Both the position numbers and the translations under genes were made by a program. From contig NZ_BDAW01000028.1 in assembly GCF_001625085.1 (NCBI RefSeq), forward strand, positions 47,435-111,434: 64,000 bases of DNA. The letters run 5' to 3'. Under the pieces are notes generated by a model. That model saw only the letters and a list, made by a program, of their open reading frames with translations. It was not told the DNA's origin and searched no databases. This document shows, in pieces, positions 52,431 to 62,400 of this stretch; position 1 is the first letter of the stretch, and each line of letters opens with the position of its first letter. The DNA comes from Nocardia acidivorans NBRC 108247. GTDB lineage: Bacteria > Actinomycetota > Actinomycetes > Mycobacteriales > Mycobacteriaceae.

Positions 52431-52964
52431 TCAGGCCGGGCGCTGAAGGCCCGGAGAGGCGGAGTGAGATCTTCGTTCCTGTGCGCCTAGAACATTCACT
52501 GCACGGTCGGTCCAACCCGCCGCCATCTCGGCGAGGTCGTACCAGGCCGCGTGCACCTGTTCATCGGAGACGCGATCCACCGTTCGCAGTAGATGTACCG
52601 CGTGCACGTGCGCGGCGGCCATGGAATCGATGAGAGAACCCAGGGATTCGGTGCGCGTTCCCCTCCGACGCGCCCGTCTGGCCACCCACTCGTCGATGAA
52701 AGTGACTGTCTGGGCGCGGCGCTCATCCACCACGCGGGTATCGGCCGCACCCGGATCGCCGCGTTCGACGCGGCGTTCCAAATGCAGTTCCGCGAGGCCA
52801 CGGGCCCAGCGGGTGACCGGGTGATCGTCGGACTGGTCGCCTATATGACCGCAGAAGGCGGCCAGCAGTTCGTGCCAGTCGGGTAATAGGGGGCGGTGTA
52901 CGAAGACATTGTCACGGCCACTCGCCCACGACAGCTGGGTGTCGTCCGGTTGCGGTATGTACAT
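52431..52964 (-). CDS. DUF4254 domain-containing protein
   Basis: A 177-residue helical protein of the DUF4254 family, frequent in actinobacteria and of unknown function. Features: LLPDWHELLAAFCGHIGD at the start, HPVTRWARGLAELHLERR, the arginine/aspartate helix VTFIDEWVARRARR, and TESLGSLIDSMAAAHVHAVHLL, which corresponds to the family's conserved HTETLGxxxDRL segment. ATG 52964 (MYIPQPDD) has GGAGG 5 nt upstream. It is divergent from the Hsp70-like gene across 389 bp. Confidence 0.75.
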   Translation of the reverse strand: MYIPQPDDTQLSWASGRDNVFVHRPLLPDWHELLAAFCGHIGDQSDDHPVTRWARGLAELHLERRVERGDPGAADTRVVDERRAQTVTFIDEWVARRARRRGTRTESLGSLIDSMAAAHVHAVHLLRTVDRVSDEQVHAAWYDLAEMAAGWTDRAVNVLGAQERRSHSASPGLQRPA

Positions 52965-53353
52965 ACCTACCTCCACGGCGGTGCGGGCGCACCCGGCGCC
53001 GCGGGCGGTCACCGGACCGCGAGCCCGGCGCGGCAAGGGCGGACCGCGCCGGATCCTGGCGACCGCTATCGGCGAAGGGCACATCTACGATGCGGCGCCG
53101 GGTGCAAGTTCCAGGATGCGCCGCATTCCCGTCCCGCCCACTGCCCTTTCCATGGCCTTCCGATGCCCCTTGCTCGCCGCGCCGTGCCGACACGCTCGAA
53201 AATGCGGTATATGCGACCAACCGGTCGGTGAATAACGCTCTCACCACTCGCGTTGTCGACCGGTTCGGATCTATGGCACAGTCGCTTTCGCACATGATCA
53301 CCGGCAGGACCGGTGGGAGGGCGCGCGCTTTCCCACCGCACAGGGGGTAGTAG
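52965..53353. other. 389-bp divergent intergenic region, no gene seen
   Basis: Between the DUF4254 gene and the Hsp70-like gene. Short open frames here have the composition of antisense shadows and no ribosome-binding sites. No CIRCE element or HspR-type (HAIR) box was found, so the Hsp70-like gene is probably not in the ordinary heat-shock regulon. Confidence 0.5.
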
Positions 53354-55567
53354 ATGACGCGCGTGGTGGGAATCGATCTGGGGACCTCGAAGTCCGTCGT
53401 CTGCGTACTGGAGAACGGGCGACCCCGCATCCTGGCCAATGCCCAAGGCGCGCGGTACACGCCGTCGGTCGTCGGATTCAAGGACGACGGGTCGGTGATC
53501 GTCGGGCAGAAGGCCGCCGATCAGGCCGTCCGATACCCCGAGCGAACCGCCACCGCCGTACGCCGCCGCCTCGGCACCGACTGGTGCTTCACCGACCACG
53601 GAACCACCTACACCGCACCGCAAATCGCCGCCTGCGTCCTACGCAAACTCAAACGCGATGCCCAGGCCGCACTCGGCGCGGAGTTCACCGACGTGGTGCT
53701 GTCCGTACCCGCCCACTTCGGCGAGGCCGAACGCCGGGCCACCCTGGAAGCCGCGCAGCTCGCGGGGCTGCGAGTCCTGCGGCTGGTCGGCGAGACCAAC
53801 CTGGCCGGATTCGCCTACGCCGTGCAGGCCCGTCCCGCCGAGGAGACCGTCCTCGTACTCGACCTCGGCGCAGGCACTTTCAGCGTTTCCCTGCTCGCGA
53901 TCGGCGCGGGCGTCACCGAGGTGCGCGCGGTCGCGGGCGACAACACACTGGGCGGTGACAACTGGGACGAACGCCTCGCCGAGACCCTCGTGCAGCGGCT
54001 CCGCGCGAATGCCGGCATCGATATCAGCGGCGATTCGGCTGCGCTACAGCGTATTCGGGCCGCGGCCGAGCTGGCGAAGATCGAGCTGTCCGGTGCGGCG
54101 GCCACCTCGCTGAATCTGCCCTATAGCGCCACCGACAGCGGTGGCAACCCGCTGTTCCTCACCGAGAACATCACTCGCGCCGACTTCATCGCACGCACCG
54201 CCGACCTCCTCGACCGCTGCCGCACCCCGATCACCAAAGTCATTGCCGACGCCGGTATTTCGATGCGTGATATCGATCGTGCAGTCCTGATCGGCGGTGC
54301 CAGCCGCATGCCCGCCTTCGCGGCGCTGGTCTCCGAGATGACCGGCCGCGAACCATATCGCGGGGTACACCCGGAAGAGTCCGTCGCCCTCGGCGCGGCC
54401 GCGTTGACCGGGGTCTTGGACGGCTCCCTCAGCGACCAACTGCTCGTGGACGACGCGGTGGACAAGCGTCCCGGCCAGGACGCCGCAGCCCGTCGCGAGC
54501 AAGAGCACACCGCCGGCATCGCACAAACACCCCAAATGCCAGGCAGCACCCCACAATTCAGCGCACCGCAGGACAGAGTGCAATCGGCCACCTCACAATT
54601 CAGCGCGTCACAAGACACGGTGCGGTCGGCCTCATCGCAGGGCAGCCCGGCGCAGGGTGGTGCGCAGCACGCCTACGCCGCACAGTCGGGCGCGCCCGGA
54701 TCCTCCGCACGCGGGGCGCGGGACGCGTCGGCACCGGATCAGCCTTCTCCGCTCATCACCGAAGCCGCCGCGAAATACCAACTCGGGCAGCATATTTCCA
54801 CCCATCCACACCGATGGTACGGCGGTAAGGGGGCCTGGATCATCGGGATTCCGGTCGTACTGCTGGGCGGGCTGATCATCGCCGCCGGGATCACCGATGG
54901 CGTGTCGGGCGCGCTGGGCACGACGATATTCTTCGCCATCGTCGCGGTGCTGGTCTGGGTGCGCAAGGCGATCAGTTCACCGCGGCATACGCTCGCACGG
55001 GTGAACTACGCGGGCAGCCGCACCACCGGAACCCATTTCAGCGATGCGCAATTGAGCCTGTACGAACACGGCGCGGTGGTGCTCAGCGGCGGGCGGACCA
55101 GCGCCTTCCGCTGGCAGACGGTCTCGGTACTGCAGGACGTCACCCGGATCTCGCATCGAACGTACGGCACCGAGACCGGCGTCTCCATGACCTACCGCTA
55201 CCAACTGACCGATCCGAGCGGCGACAGCTACCTGCTCACCCACAGTTTCAACGAGCCGCACCGGTGGGGACCCGCCATTCAGGACCGGGTCACCGCGGCA
55301 CAACTCCCCGGCGCGATCGCCGCCGTCAATCGCGGTGAATCCCTCGAATTCGGTTCCCTCGCACTGAATTCGAACCAGGTCCTCGCGAATGGCCAAGCGG
55401 TCCCTTGGGCTCGGGTCGAGGAAATCCGGGTGAAGAAGGGATTCATCTCCATTCGCGTTGCCGGACAATGGCTTTCCCTCACCAAGGTCACCGTGAGCGC
55501 TATCCCGAACGTATTCGTCTTCCTGGAACTGGCCGAACGGCTGCGCACCGCCGCCGCCGGGACCTGA
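53354..55567 (+). CDS. Hsp70-like ATPase fused to membrane segments and a DUF6585-like domain
   Basis: A 737-residue protein of unusual build. Residues about 1-365 are a full Hsp70 nucleotide-binding domain: GIDLGTSKSVVCVLENG, LSVPAHFGEAERRATLEAA, LDLGAGTFSVSLL and LIGGASRMPAFAALV. The Hsp70 substrate-binding domain and lid are absent. In their place are a Gln/Ser/Ala-rich linker (about 375-480), two hydrophobic segments (about 492-512 and 522-538) and a C-terminal strand-rich domain. That domain has LYEHGAVVLSGGRTSAFRW and VSMTYRYQLTDPSGDSY, resembling DUF6585-type PH-like domains. It is likely membrane-bound, with both ends in the cytosol. ATG 53354 has an AGGGGGT site. It could be an ATP-driven sensor or scaffold; its client is unknown. 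Confidence 0.82.
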   Translation: MTRVVGIDLGTSKSVVCVLENGRPRILANAQGARYTPSVVGFKDDGSVIVGQKAADQAVRYPERTATAVRRRLGTDWCFTDHGTTYTAPQIAACVLRKLKRDAQAALGAEFTDVVLSVPAHFGEAERRATLEAAQLAGLRVLRLVGETNLAGFAYAVQARPAEETVLVLDLGAGTFSVSLLAIGAGVTEVRAVAGDNTLGGDNWDERLAETLVQRLRANAGIDISGDSAALQRIRAAAELAKIELSGAAATSLNLPYSATDSGGNPLFLTENITRADFIARTADLLDRCRTPITKVIADAGISMRDIDRAVLIGGASRMPAFAALVSEMTGREPYRGVHPEESVALGAAALTGVLDGSLSDQLLVDDAVDKRPGQDAAARREQEHTAGIAQTPQMPGSTPQFSAPQDRVQSATSQFSASQDTVRSASSQGSPAQGGAQHAYAAQSGAPGSSARGARDASAPDQPSPLITEAAAKYQLGQHISTHPHRWYGGKGAWIIGIPVVLLGGLIIAAGITDGVSGALGTTIFFAIVAVLVWVRKAISSPRHTLARVNYAGSRTTGTHFSDAQLSLYEHGAVVLSGGRTSAFRWQTVSVLQDVTRISHRTYGTETGVSMTYRYQLTDPSGDSYLLTHSFNEPHRWGPAIQDRVTAAQLPGAIAAVNRGESLEFGSLALNSNQVLANGQAVPWARVEEIRVKKGFISIRVAGQWLSLTKVTVSAIPNVFVFLELAERLRTAAAGT

Positions 55568-55570
55568 GCG

Positions 55571-56713
55571 TCAGAGCTTGACCAGGTCGTCGGCGTGGAC
55601 GACGGGGCGCTGGGAGTTCTCCGGAAGGTCGCCGGTGGAGCGGCCTTTCATGGATTCGAGTTCCTCGCTGTCGTAAGCGGCGACGCCGCGCGCTACGACG
55701 GCCCCGTCCGGGGAGATCAGGTCGATCACGTCGCCGCCGTAGAAGCGGCCCGCGACCCGGGTGATACCGGCGGCCAGCAGGGACCGGCGGCGTTCGGCCA
55801 CCGCGGCGACCGCGCCCGCGTCGATATGGACCGCGCCGCGGCTGTCGGCGGCATGGCGAACCCAGAACTTGCGGGCGGACAGGCGAACCGGGCGGGCGGC
55901 GAAGGCCGTACCCACGGTCGCACCGGCGAGCGCGGCGGCGGCATCGGAGGCCGCGGCCAGCAGCACCGGGACGCCCGCGTCGGCGGCCAGGCGGGCCGCG
56001 GAGAGTTTGGAGGCCATTCCGCCGGTGCCCAAAGCGCCTCCGCTACCGGCGATCACGCCGTCCAGGTCGGCGCTGCTGCGCACCTCGGGAATGAAAGTGG
56101 CGGCCCCCTTGCGAGGGTCGCCGTCGTAGAGACCGTCGACATCCGAGAGCAGGATCAGCGCGTCCGCGCCGACCAGGTGCGCCACCAGCGCGGCCAGCCG
56201 GTCGTTGTCACCGAAGCGGATCTCTTCCGTTGCGACGGTGTCGTTTTCGTTCACCACCGCGATCGCGTGCAGGGAGCGCAACCGGTCCAGGGTGCGCTGG
56301 GCATTGCGATGGTGTTCGCGGCGGCCGAAATCGCCCGCGCTGAGCAGGACCTGGCCGACCACGCGGTCATAACGGGCGAACGAGGTGCCCCAGGCGTGCG
56401 CGAGGGCCAGCTGGCCGACGCTGGCGGCAGCCTGTTTGGTAGCGAGATCCTTGGGGCGCCTGGACAATCCGAGCGGGGCGATACCCGCGCCGATGGCCCC
56501 GGAGGAGACCACCACCACATCGGATCCGGCGCGCATACGCGCCTCCACGGCATCGGCGAGGCGGTCCAGCCGCTCGGTCTCCAACCCGCCCTCGAGACTG
56601 GTCAGCGCCGAGGAACCGATCTTCACCACCACACTGCGCGCCGTCGCGATGGCCTGCCGCGCCGCGCTCAGCTCCGACTCCACCCGCGTGATACTCGAAC
56701 TCACCTGCACCAC
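55571..56713 (-). CDS. proB: glutamate 5-kinase
   Basis: A 380-residue enzyme that phosphorylates L-glutamate with ATP, the first and feedback-regulated step of proline synthesis. The amino-acid-kinase domain (about 20-270) has VVVKIGSSALTS, VVVSSGAIGAGI, ATKQAAASVGQ, VNENDTVATEEIRFGDNDRL, LLSDVDGLYDGDP and GTGGMASKLSAARLA. The C-terminal PUA domain (about 285-365) is present, as in most actinobacterial ProB. The start is GTG 56713. It lies downstream of obg (89 bp) on the same strand, the standard actinobacterial order. proA is not adjacent; the next gene downstream is the convergent Hsp70-like gene. Confidence 0.96.
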   Translation of the reverse strand: MVQVSSSITRVESELSAARQAIATARSVVVKIGSSALTSLEGGLETERLDRLADAVEARMRAGSDVVVVSSGAIGAGIAPLGLSRRPKDLATKQAAASVGQLALAHAWGTSFARYDRVVGQVLLSAGDFGRREHHRNAQRTLDRLRSLHAIAVVNENDTVATEEIRFGDNDRLAALVAHLVGADALILLSDVDGLYDGDPRKGAATFIPEVRSSADLDGVIAGSGGALGTGGMASKLSAARLAADAGVPVLLAAASDAAAALAGATVGTAFAARPVRLSARKFWVRHAADSRGAVHIDAGAVAAVAERRRSLLAAGITRVAGRFYGGDVIDLISPDGAVVARGVAAYDSEELESMKGRSTGDLPENSQRPVVHADDLVKL

Positions 56714-56802
56714 ACCTCAATTCGCCCGCGGTACGGTACCGCCGCTTCGAATCACTATCACCCGCACCGGTATTCGCGCGAATCCCGGTGCGGTCGTAAC
56801 GC

Positions 56803-58254
56803 CTAGCCCTCGTCGTCGATCAGGCCGCGCCGCGCCCGCGAGGCGTGCTTGCGCTCGGCCGCGCCGATGCGCTCGGTCTGATCCAGTCGCGCGTCGACGC
56901 CACGACGGGTGAGCAGCGTCTCCACACCGGCGGAGATCTGCGGCTCCCAGTCGAAGCAGTAGTCGCCGATGGTCACCGAACAGCCGGGCTCCGCGCCCAG
57001 CTTGACCAGCGCGTCCTCCACGCCGAGCCGCGCCAGGCGGTCCGCGAGGAAGCCGACGGCCTCGTCATTGTCGAACTGGGTCTGCGCGACCCAGCGCTCC
57101 GGACGCTCACCGATGACGATGAAGCCGCCCTCGACCTCGCCATCCTTGATGATCTTGAAGCCGACCTCGCCCTTGGCGACCGGGCGAATGACCGCCCGCT
57201 TGGCCTCGGCCTTGGGATGCGCCTCGCGGTACTGCTGAATCATCTCCGCCAGCGCGAAGGTCAACGGCCGCAAGCCCTCCCGGCTCACCGCCGAGATGGT
57301 GAACACCGGCCAGCCGCGCTTCTTGAACTCGGGGGTGACCATCTCGGCCAACTCGGCCGCATCGGGCACATCTGCCTTGTTGAGAATGACCACGCGCGGT
57401 CGATCGGCCAGGTCGCCCAGTCCCTCATCACCCTTGAGCGCGGGCTGGTACGCGGCGAGCTCGGCCTCGAGCGCGTCCACATCGGAGATCGGATCCCGGC
57501 CCGGATCCATGGTGGCGCAGTCCACGACGTGCGCGAGCACGGCGCAGCGCTCCAGATGCCGCAGGAAATCCAGACCCAGGCCACGGCCCTCGCTCGCGCC
57601 CGGAATCAGACCGGGCACATCGGCCACGGTGAAAGTCGTCTCACCCGAGAGCACCACACCGAGATTCGGCACCAGCGTGGTGAACGGATAGTCGGCGATC
57701 TTCGGCTTGGCCGCCGACAACACCGACACCAGCGAGGACTTACCGGCCGACGGGAAACCCACCAGGCCCACATCCGCCACCGACTTGAGCTCGAGCACCA
57801 ACTCGCGCTCCTGGCCGTCCTCACCGAGCAGTGCGAAACCGGGCGCCTTGCGCGCCTTGGACACGAGCGCGGCATTGCCGAGCCCGCCGCGACCGCCGAG
57901 CGCGGCGATGAACTGGGTGCCGACGCCGACCAGATCGGCCAGCACCTCACCGTCGGTGCTCATGACGACCGTGCCGTCCGGCACCTTCAGCAGCAGACCC
58001 TCGCCCTGCTTGCCATTGCGGTTGTTGCCCTCACCGGGCTTACCGTTGCCGCCCTTGGCATGCGGGTGGAAGTGGAAGTCCAGCAGGGTGTGCACATTGC
58101 CGTCGACCTCGAGGATCACATCCCCGCCGTTACCGCCATTGCCGCCATCGGGGCCGCCCAGGGGCATGAACTTCTCTCGGCGCACCGAGGAACATCCGTG
58201 CCCACCCTTGCCCGCACGCACGTGCAGCACGACACGGTCGATGAATTTGGACAT
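56803..58254 (-). CDS. obg: Obg family GTPase
   Basis: A 483-residue essential GTPase that binds the 50S ribosomal subunit and links ribosome maturation to stress and growth control. The glycine-rich Obg fold (about 1-157) is seen in FMPLGGPDGGNGGNGGDV and GEGNNRNGKQGEG. The G domain has the P-loop GFPSAGKSSLVS (about 166), DVPGLIPGASEGRGLGLDFL and NKADVP. An OCT domain (VKGE-type strands, DEAVGFLADRLARLGVEDAL) and an acidic/basic tail follow. ATG 58254 gives the family N-terminus SKFIDRVVLHV; ATG 58266 is too close to the AAGGAGG site. It is downstream of rpmA beyond a terminator. Confidence 0.96.
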   Translation of the reverse strand: MSKFIDRVVLHVRAGKGGHGCSSVRREKFMPLGGPDGGNGGNGGDVILEVDGNVHTLLDFHFHPHAKGGNGKPGEGNNRNGKQGEGLLLKVPDGTVVMSTDGEVLADLVGVGTQFIAALGGRGGLGNAALVSKARKAPGFALLGEDGQERELVLELKSVADVGLVGFPSAGKSSLVSVLSAAKPKIADYPFTTLVPNLGVVLSGETTFTVADVPGLIPGASEGRGLGLDFLRHLERCAVLAHVVDCATMDPGRDPISDVDALEAELAAYQPALKGDEGLGDLADRPRVVILNKADVPDAAELAEMVTPEFKKRGWPVFTISAVSREGLRPLTFALAEMIQQYREAHPKAEAKRAVIRPVAKGEVGFKIIKDGEVEGGFIVIGERPERWVAQTQFDNDEAVGFLADRLARLGVEDALVKLGAEPGCSVTIGDYCFDWEPQISAGVETLLTRRGVDARLDQTERIGAAERKHASRARRGLIDDEG

Positions 58255-58343
58255 ATCGGTGATCATCCTCCTTCAGGACAGTCGGCTTGCTATCGCACGG
58301 CCACGGCGGGCGCGTGTTCGGATCAGTCTGTGAAAACAACGAA

Positions 58344-58374
58344 GCGGGCCAGGGCTATTTCAACCCTGACCCGC
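58344..58374 (-). terminator. terminator after rpmA
   Basis: An 11-bp stem (58344-58354 with 58364-58374, one G-U pair) and 9-nt loop, followed on the minus strand by TTCGTTGTTTTCAC. It lies between rpmA and obg, so obg needs read-through or its own promoter. Confidence 0.82.
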
Positions 58375-58410
58375 GTCGCGAAGTGCGTGTGGATTAGCTC
58401 CGTGACGGCG

Positions 58411-58677
58411 TCAGGCCGACACCGGCTCCGGAACCACGATGTTGACGGTCTTGCGACCACGCTTGGTGCCGAACTGCACCGCGCCCGCGGCCAGTGCGAA
58501 CAGGGTGTCGTCGCCGCCACGGCCGACATTCACACCGGGGTGGAAGTGCGTGCCGCGCTGGCGAACCAGGATCTCACCGGACTTGACGACCTGGCCGCCG
58601 AAGCGCTTGACGCCGAGCCGCTGGGCATTCGAATCGCGACCATTGCGCGAGCTGGATGCACCCTTCTTATGTGCCAT
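58411..58677 (-). CDS. rpmA: 50S ribosomal protein L27
   Basis: An 88-residue ribosomal protein near the peptidyl-transferase centre, where its N-terminal tail touches tRNA. The start AHKKGASSSRNGRDSN and the run LGVKRFGGQVVKSGEILVRQ are the L27 signature. It begins directly with MAHKKG, so no leader needs to be cleaved as in Firmicutes. It is 115 bp downstream of rplU and shares its transcript. Confidence 0.98.
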   Translation of the reverse strand: MAHKKGASSSRNGRDSNAQRLGVKRFGGQVVKSGEILVRQRGTHFHPGVNVGRGGDDTLFALAAGAVQFGTKRGRKTVNIVVPEPVSA

Positions 58678-58792
58678 TTCAGAACTCCTCGTGCAGTGTT
58701 ATTTGCGGCATGAGCGGGGCCCTACGTGGTTACGCAGGCTGCCGCCTTCGGGCCTGACCACTCATACCGGGGGTGACGAACCCCAAGTCGGA

Positions 58793-59104
58793 TTACTTGA
58801 TGCCGGTGACCTTCAGGACCGTCAGCTTCTGACGGTGGCCCTGACGCTTGTGGTAGCCGGTCTTGTTCTTGAACTTGTGGATACGGATCTTCGGGCCCTT
58901 GGTCTGCTCGACCACCTCGGCGGACACGGAAACCTTCGCCAGCTTGTCAGCATCGGTGGTCAGCTCGGCGCCATCAACCAGCAGCACCGGCGCCAGCGAC
59001 ACGGAAGTGCCCGGCAGACCCTCGATCTTCTCGACCTTCACCAGGTCACCAACCGCGACCTTGTACTGCTTTCCGCCGGTCTTGACGATTGCGTACGTTG
59101 CCAT
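58793..59104 (-). CDS. rplU: 50S ribosomal protein L21
   Basis: A 103-residue ribosomal protein that binds 23S rRNA in the large subunit. It starts ATYAIVKTGGKQYKVAVGDL and has the C-terminal signature KNKTGYHKRQGHRQKLTVLKV. It is first gene of the rplU-rpmA unit. A perfect 12-bp palindrome lies just upstream and may be part of leader control. Confidence 0.98.
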   Translation of the reverse strand: MATYAIVKTGGKQYKVAVGDLVKVEKIEGLPGTSVSLAPVLLVDGAELTTDADKLAKVSVSAEVVEQTKGPKIRIHKFKNKTGYHKRQGHRQKLTVLKVTGIK

Positions 59105-59124
59105 CGGTCGGCTGCCCTTCTTCC

Positions 59125-59136
59125 TGTAGTACTACA
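59125..59136. promoter_or_regulatory. palindrome in the rplU leader
   Basis: TGTAGTACTACA, perfect 12 bp, immediately ahead of the GGAAGAAGGG ribosome-binding region of rplU. A leader-structure or operator role is a guess. Confidence 0.3.
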
Positions 59137-59396
59137 CGGCTGATCCACCGGCATTGCACCGGGAACCGCCGAATGACTGGTCTGGTATTCACCGCCGCCT
59201 CGGGCCTGTGGTTCACATTTGAACCGGACCCTCGTTCTCACAGCGCATTTGCTGAAATCATGCTGCACAGCAGAGCGCTGTCGCCGGGGGCAGCGACTGT
59301 CCAAGAGTACAGGACTGGCCCGGGGCGTCCAAACCGGGGGTTCCGCATCCGTGAACGCCGAGGAAACCCGCCTGGCCTGGGGAACCTCACGAGAGC

Positions 59397-59422
59397 GGCC
59401 CCGCCGTGAAAACGGCGGGGCC
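59397..59422 (-). terminator. terminator after rne
   Basis: A perfect 11-bp GC-rich stem (59397-59407 with 59412-59422) closing a 4-nt loop, 25 bp beyond the rne stop codon on the minus strand. No T run follows. Confidence 0.75.
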
Positions 59423-59447
59423 ACCTACTCGCTATCGAACTGAACGG

Positions 59448-62400
59448 TCAGTTCTCGCCCTCTGGAGCGCCCGCAGGGCGTCCGGCGGCACGACGGCGCG
59501 GACGAGCCCGCGGCGTCACCTCCGCGGGCGCCAGATCCGCCAGGGACAGACTCGGCGACTGCGGCTGATCCGCGCTGGAGAGCACGAAAACCGCGCCCTC
59601 ACTGGCGGAGGCCGGAGCGGTGACCGCGCGGGCGACCCGGCGGCGGCCGGCCCGGCGGGCGGGCCGGGCGACCTGCTCGGTCACCACCGGTTCGGCAGCC
59701 TGCGCCCGCTCCACCACGACCGCGGCTTCGGCGGCGGCCGCGACGGCCTCCTCCTCGACCACGGCATCCGCCGCAGCGGCCTCGGCGACCGAGACCGATT
59801 CGCTTGTGTGCCTGCCGGTTCCATTGGTCGAGGCCTTCACCGGCTCCGACTTGGCGGCCTCGGCGACCGCCTCCGCACCGGCGACCGCGGCGTCGGCCAG
59901 GGCCTGCTGGGCGTAGGCGACCTCATCGGCCACCTCGCCATGCTCATCGGGATCGGCATCGTCGTGATGCAGATCATCGTCGTGATGCGCGGCCATGGCG
60001 AGCGCGACCGGATGCGCCCGCCGGGCGGCGGCCTGCTCCTTGGTCTCGACCTCGACCACCGGGGCGACCGGCTCGACGACGGCCGGAGCCGCCTCGGGCG
60101 CGGCGTTGCCGCGATCCTTGCGACGGCGGCGCGAACCCTCACGACGGCCCACGCCCTCCTCGGCCGGAGCCGATTCGACGGGGTAGTTGTGCACGATCAG
60201 ACCGCGGCCGTGGCAGTGCTCACAGGTGCTCGAGAACGCCTCGACCAGACCGGTGCCCAACTTCTTACGGGTCATCTGGACCAGGCCCAGCGAGGTGACC
60301 TCGGAAACCTGATGGCGGGTGCGGTCGCGGCCCAGGGCCTCGGTCAGCCTGCGCAGCACCAGATCCCGATTGGATTCGAGCACCATATCGATGAAGTCGA
60401 CGACGATCATGCCGCCGATATCGCGCAGTCGCATCTGGCGGACGATCTCCTCGGCCGCCTCCAGATTGTTCCGGGTGACGGTCTCCTCGAGGTTCGAGCC
60501 GCCCGCACCGGTGAACTTGCCGGTATTGACGTCGATGACCGTCATGGCCTCGGTGCGATCGATCACCAGGGTGCCGCCCGAGGGCAGCCACACCTTGCGG
60601 TCCAGCGCCTTGGCCAACTGCTCGTCGATGCGCAGGCTGCCGAACACGTCGACACCGTTGTTCTCGTACTTCTCCACGCGGACAAGCAGATCCGGGGCGA
60701 CGGTGCGCACGTAGTTCTCCACCGTCGACCAGGCGCGCTCACCCTCGATGATCAACTTGGAGAAGTCCTCGTTGAACAGATCGCGAACCACCTTGACCAG
60801 CAGGTCGGGCTCTTCGTACAGGGTCTTGGGCGCATTGGAGCCGTTCTTGGACTGCTCCTCGATGGTGCGCCAGGTCTGCTGCAGCCGTTCGACATCGCGC
60901 GCCAGCTCGGGCTCGCTCACGCCCTCGGACGCGGTGCGAATGATGACGCCCGCGTCCTGCGGGACGATATCGCGCAGGATCTCCTTGAGCCGCTTGCGCT
61001 CGGTATCGGGCAGCTTGCGCGAGATACCGGTGGAGGTGCCACCCGGCACGTACACCAGAAAGCGACCGGCCAGGCTGATCTGCGTGGTCAGGCGGGCGCC
61101 CTTATGCCCCACCGGATCCTTGGAGACCTGCACCAGCACGGTGTCACCGGGCCGCAGCGCCTGCTCGATCTTGCGCTCCTTGCCGCCGAGTCCGGCGGCC
61201 TCCCAATTCACCTCGCCCGCGTACAGCACGCCATTGCGGCCGCGGCCGATATCGACGAAGGCGGCCTCCATGGACGGCAGCACATTCTGCACCTTGCCCA
61301 GGTAGACATTGCCCACCATGGACGCCGAACCGGTGCTGGTCACGAAATGCTCGACCAGCACGCCGTCCTCGAGCACCGCCACCTGCGTGGTGGAGGTCGG
61401 ATGATCGGCGAAGTGCTTGTCCCGCACCACCATCACCCGGTCCACCGATTCGCGGCGGGCCAGGAATTCGGATTCGGTCAGGATGGGCGGGCGACGGCGA
61501 CCGGCCTCGCGACCGTCCCGGCGACGCTGACGCTTGGCCTCGAGCCGAGTCGAACCGCTGATGCCCTGGACCTCGTCCGGATTGGACTCCTTGGCGGCGG
61601 CGCGACGCTTACTGCGCGGCTCACGCTCGTGCACGACGGTGTTCGGCGGATCGTCCTCCGCCACCTCGGGCTCGTTATCGGTGTCCTCTCCGCCCTTGCG
61701 GCGGCGGCGACGGCGACGGCGACGGCTGCTCGAACCCTCCGGCACGGCCGAATCATCGGCATCGTCCTCGGACTCCTCGGCTTCGGCCTCGGCATCGGCG
61801 CGCAGCTGATCCTCGATCTCGGGATCGATCTCGCCGTTCTCGTCATCGGGATGCTGTTCGCCGCGACCCCGGCCGCGCCCGCGACGTCCCCGGCGACGAC
61901 GCCGCGAGGCACCGTCGCCGCGCTGCTCGCGGGAGTCGTCACCGTCCCAGTCCTGCTCGTCCTCGGAATCGTCGGCGGTCTCCTCGGCGGCCTTGGACTC
62001 GGCGGCCTTGGACTCGGCGGCCTTGGACTCGGCGGCCTTGGACTCGGCGGCCTTGGACTCGACGCGGACCTGCTCCTCGACCTTGGCCTTCTCCGCGCGC
62101 GGCTTATCCTCGCGGACCGGCTCCTCGCGCGGCTTCTCCTCGACCTTGGGCTTGCGCTCGGAGCGCAGCTTGCGGCGGGTCTCCTCGGCGGCGGCCACAT
62201 CCGGGGACAGGAACAGCGGTGCGGCCACGGGCGCGGACGGCTGATAGAGCACCGGCTCCTCGACCGGGAGCTCCGGCTGCTGGAACGGGCTGGTGAAAAG
62301 TTTGGGTGCGCGTTTGCGCGCGGGGGCGGTGACCGCGGCCTCGGCGGCCTCGACCTCTTCCGCGGCCAGTTCGTCGGCGGCGAGTTCGTCTCCGGCGATG

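Larger units (their letters stand above)
59105..59447. other. 343-bp region between rne and rplU
   Basis: Holds the rne terminator and presumably the rplU promoter and leader. It also contains the perfect 12-bp palindrome TGTAGTACTACA (59125-59136), about 20 bp before the rplU start, and GGTTCA-CATT-TGAACC (59210-59225). No protein-coding frame is convincing. Confidence 0.55.

Noticed and set aside
52965..53353. Possible small gene or heat-shock operator before the Hsp70-like gene
   Set aside because: Short frames lack ribosome-binding sites, and no CIRCE or HAIR element is present.
61987..62061. CRISPR-like array
   Set aside because: The repeats are contiguous 15-bp coding repeats with no spacers; no cas genes are in the window.
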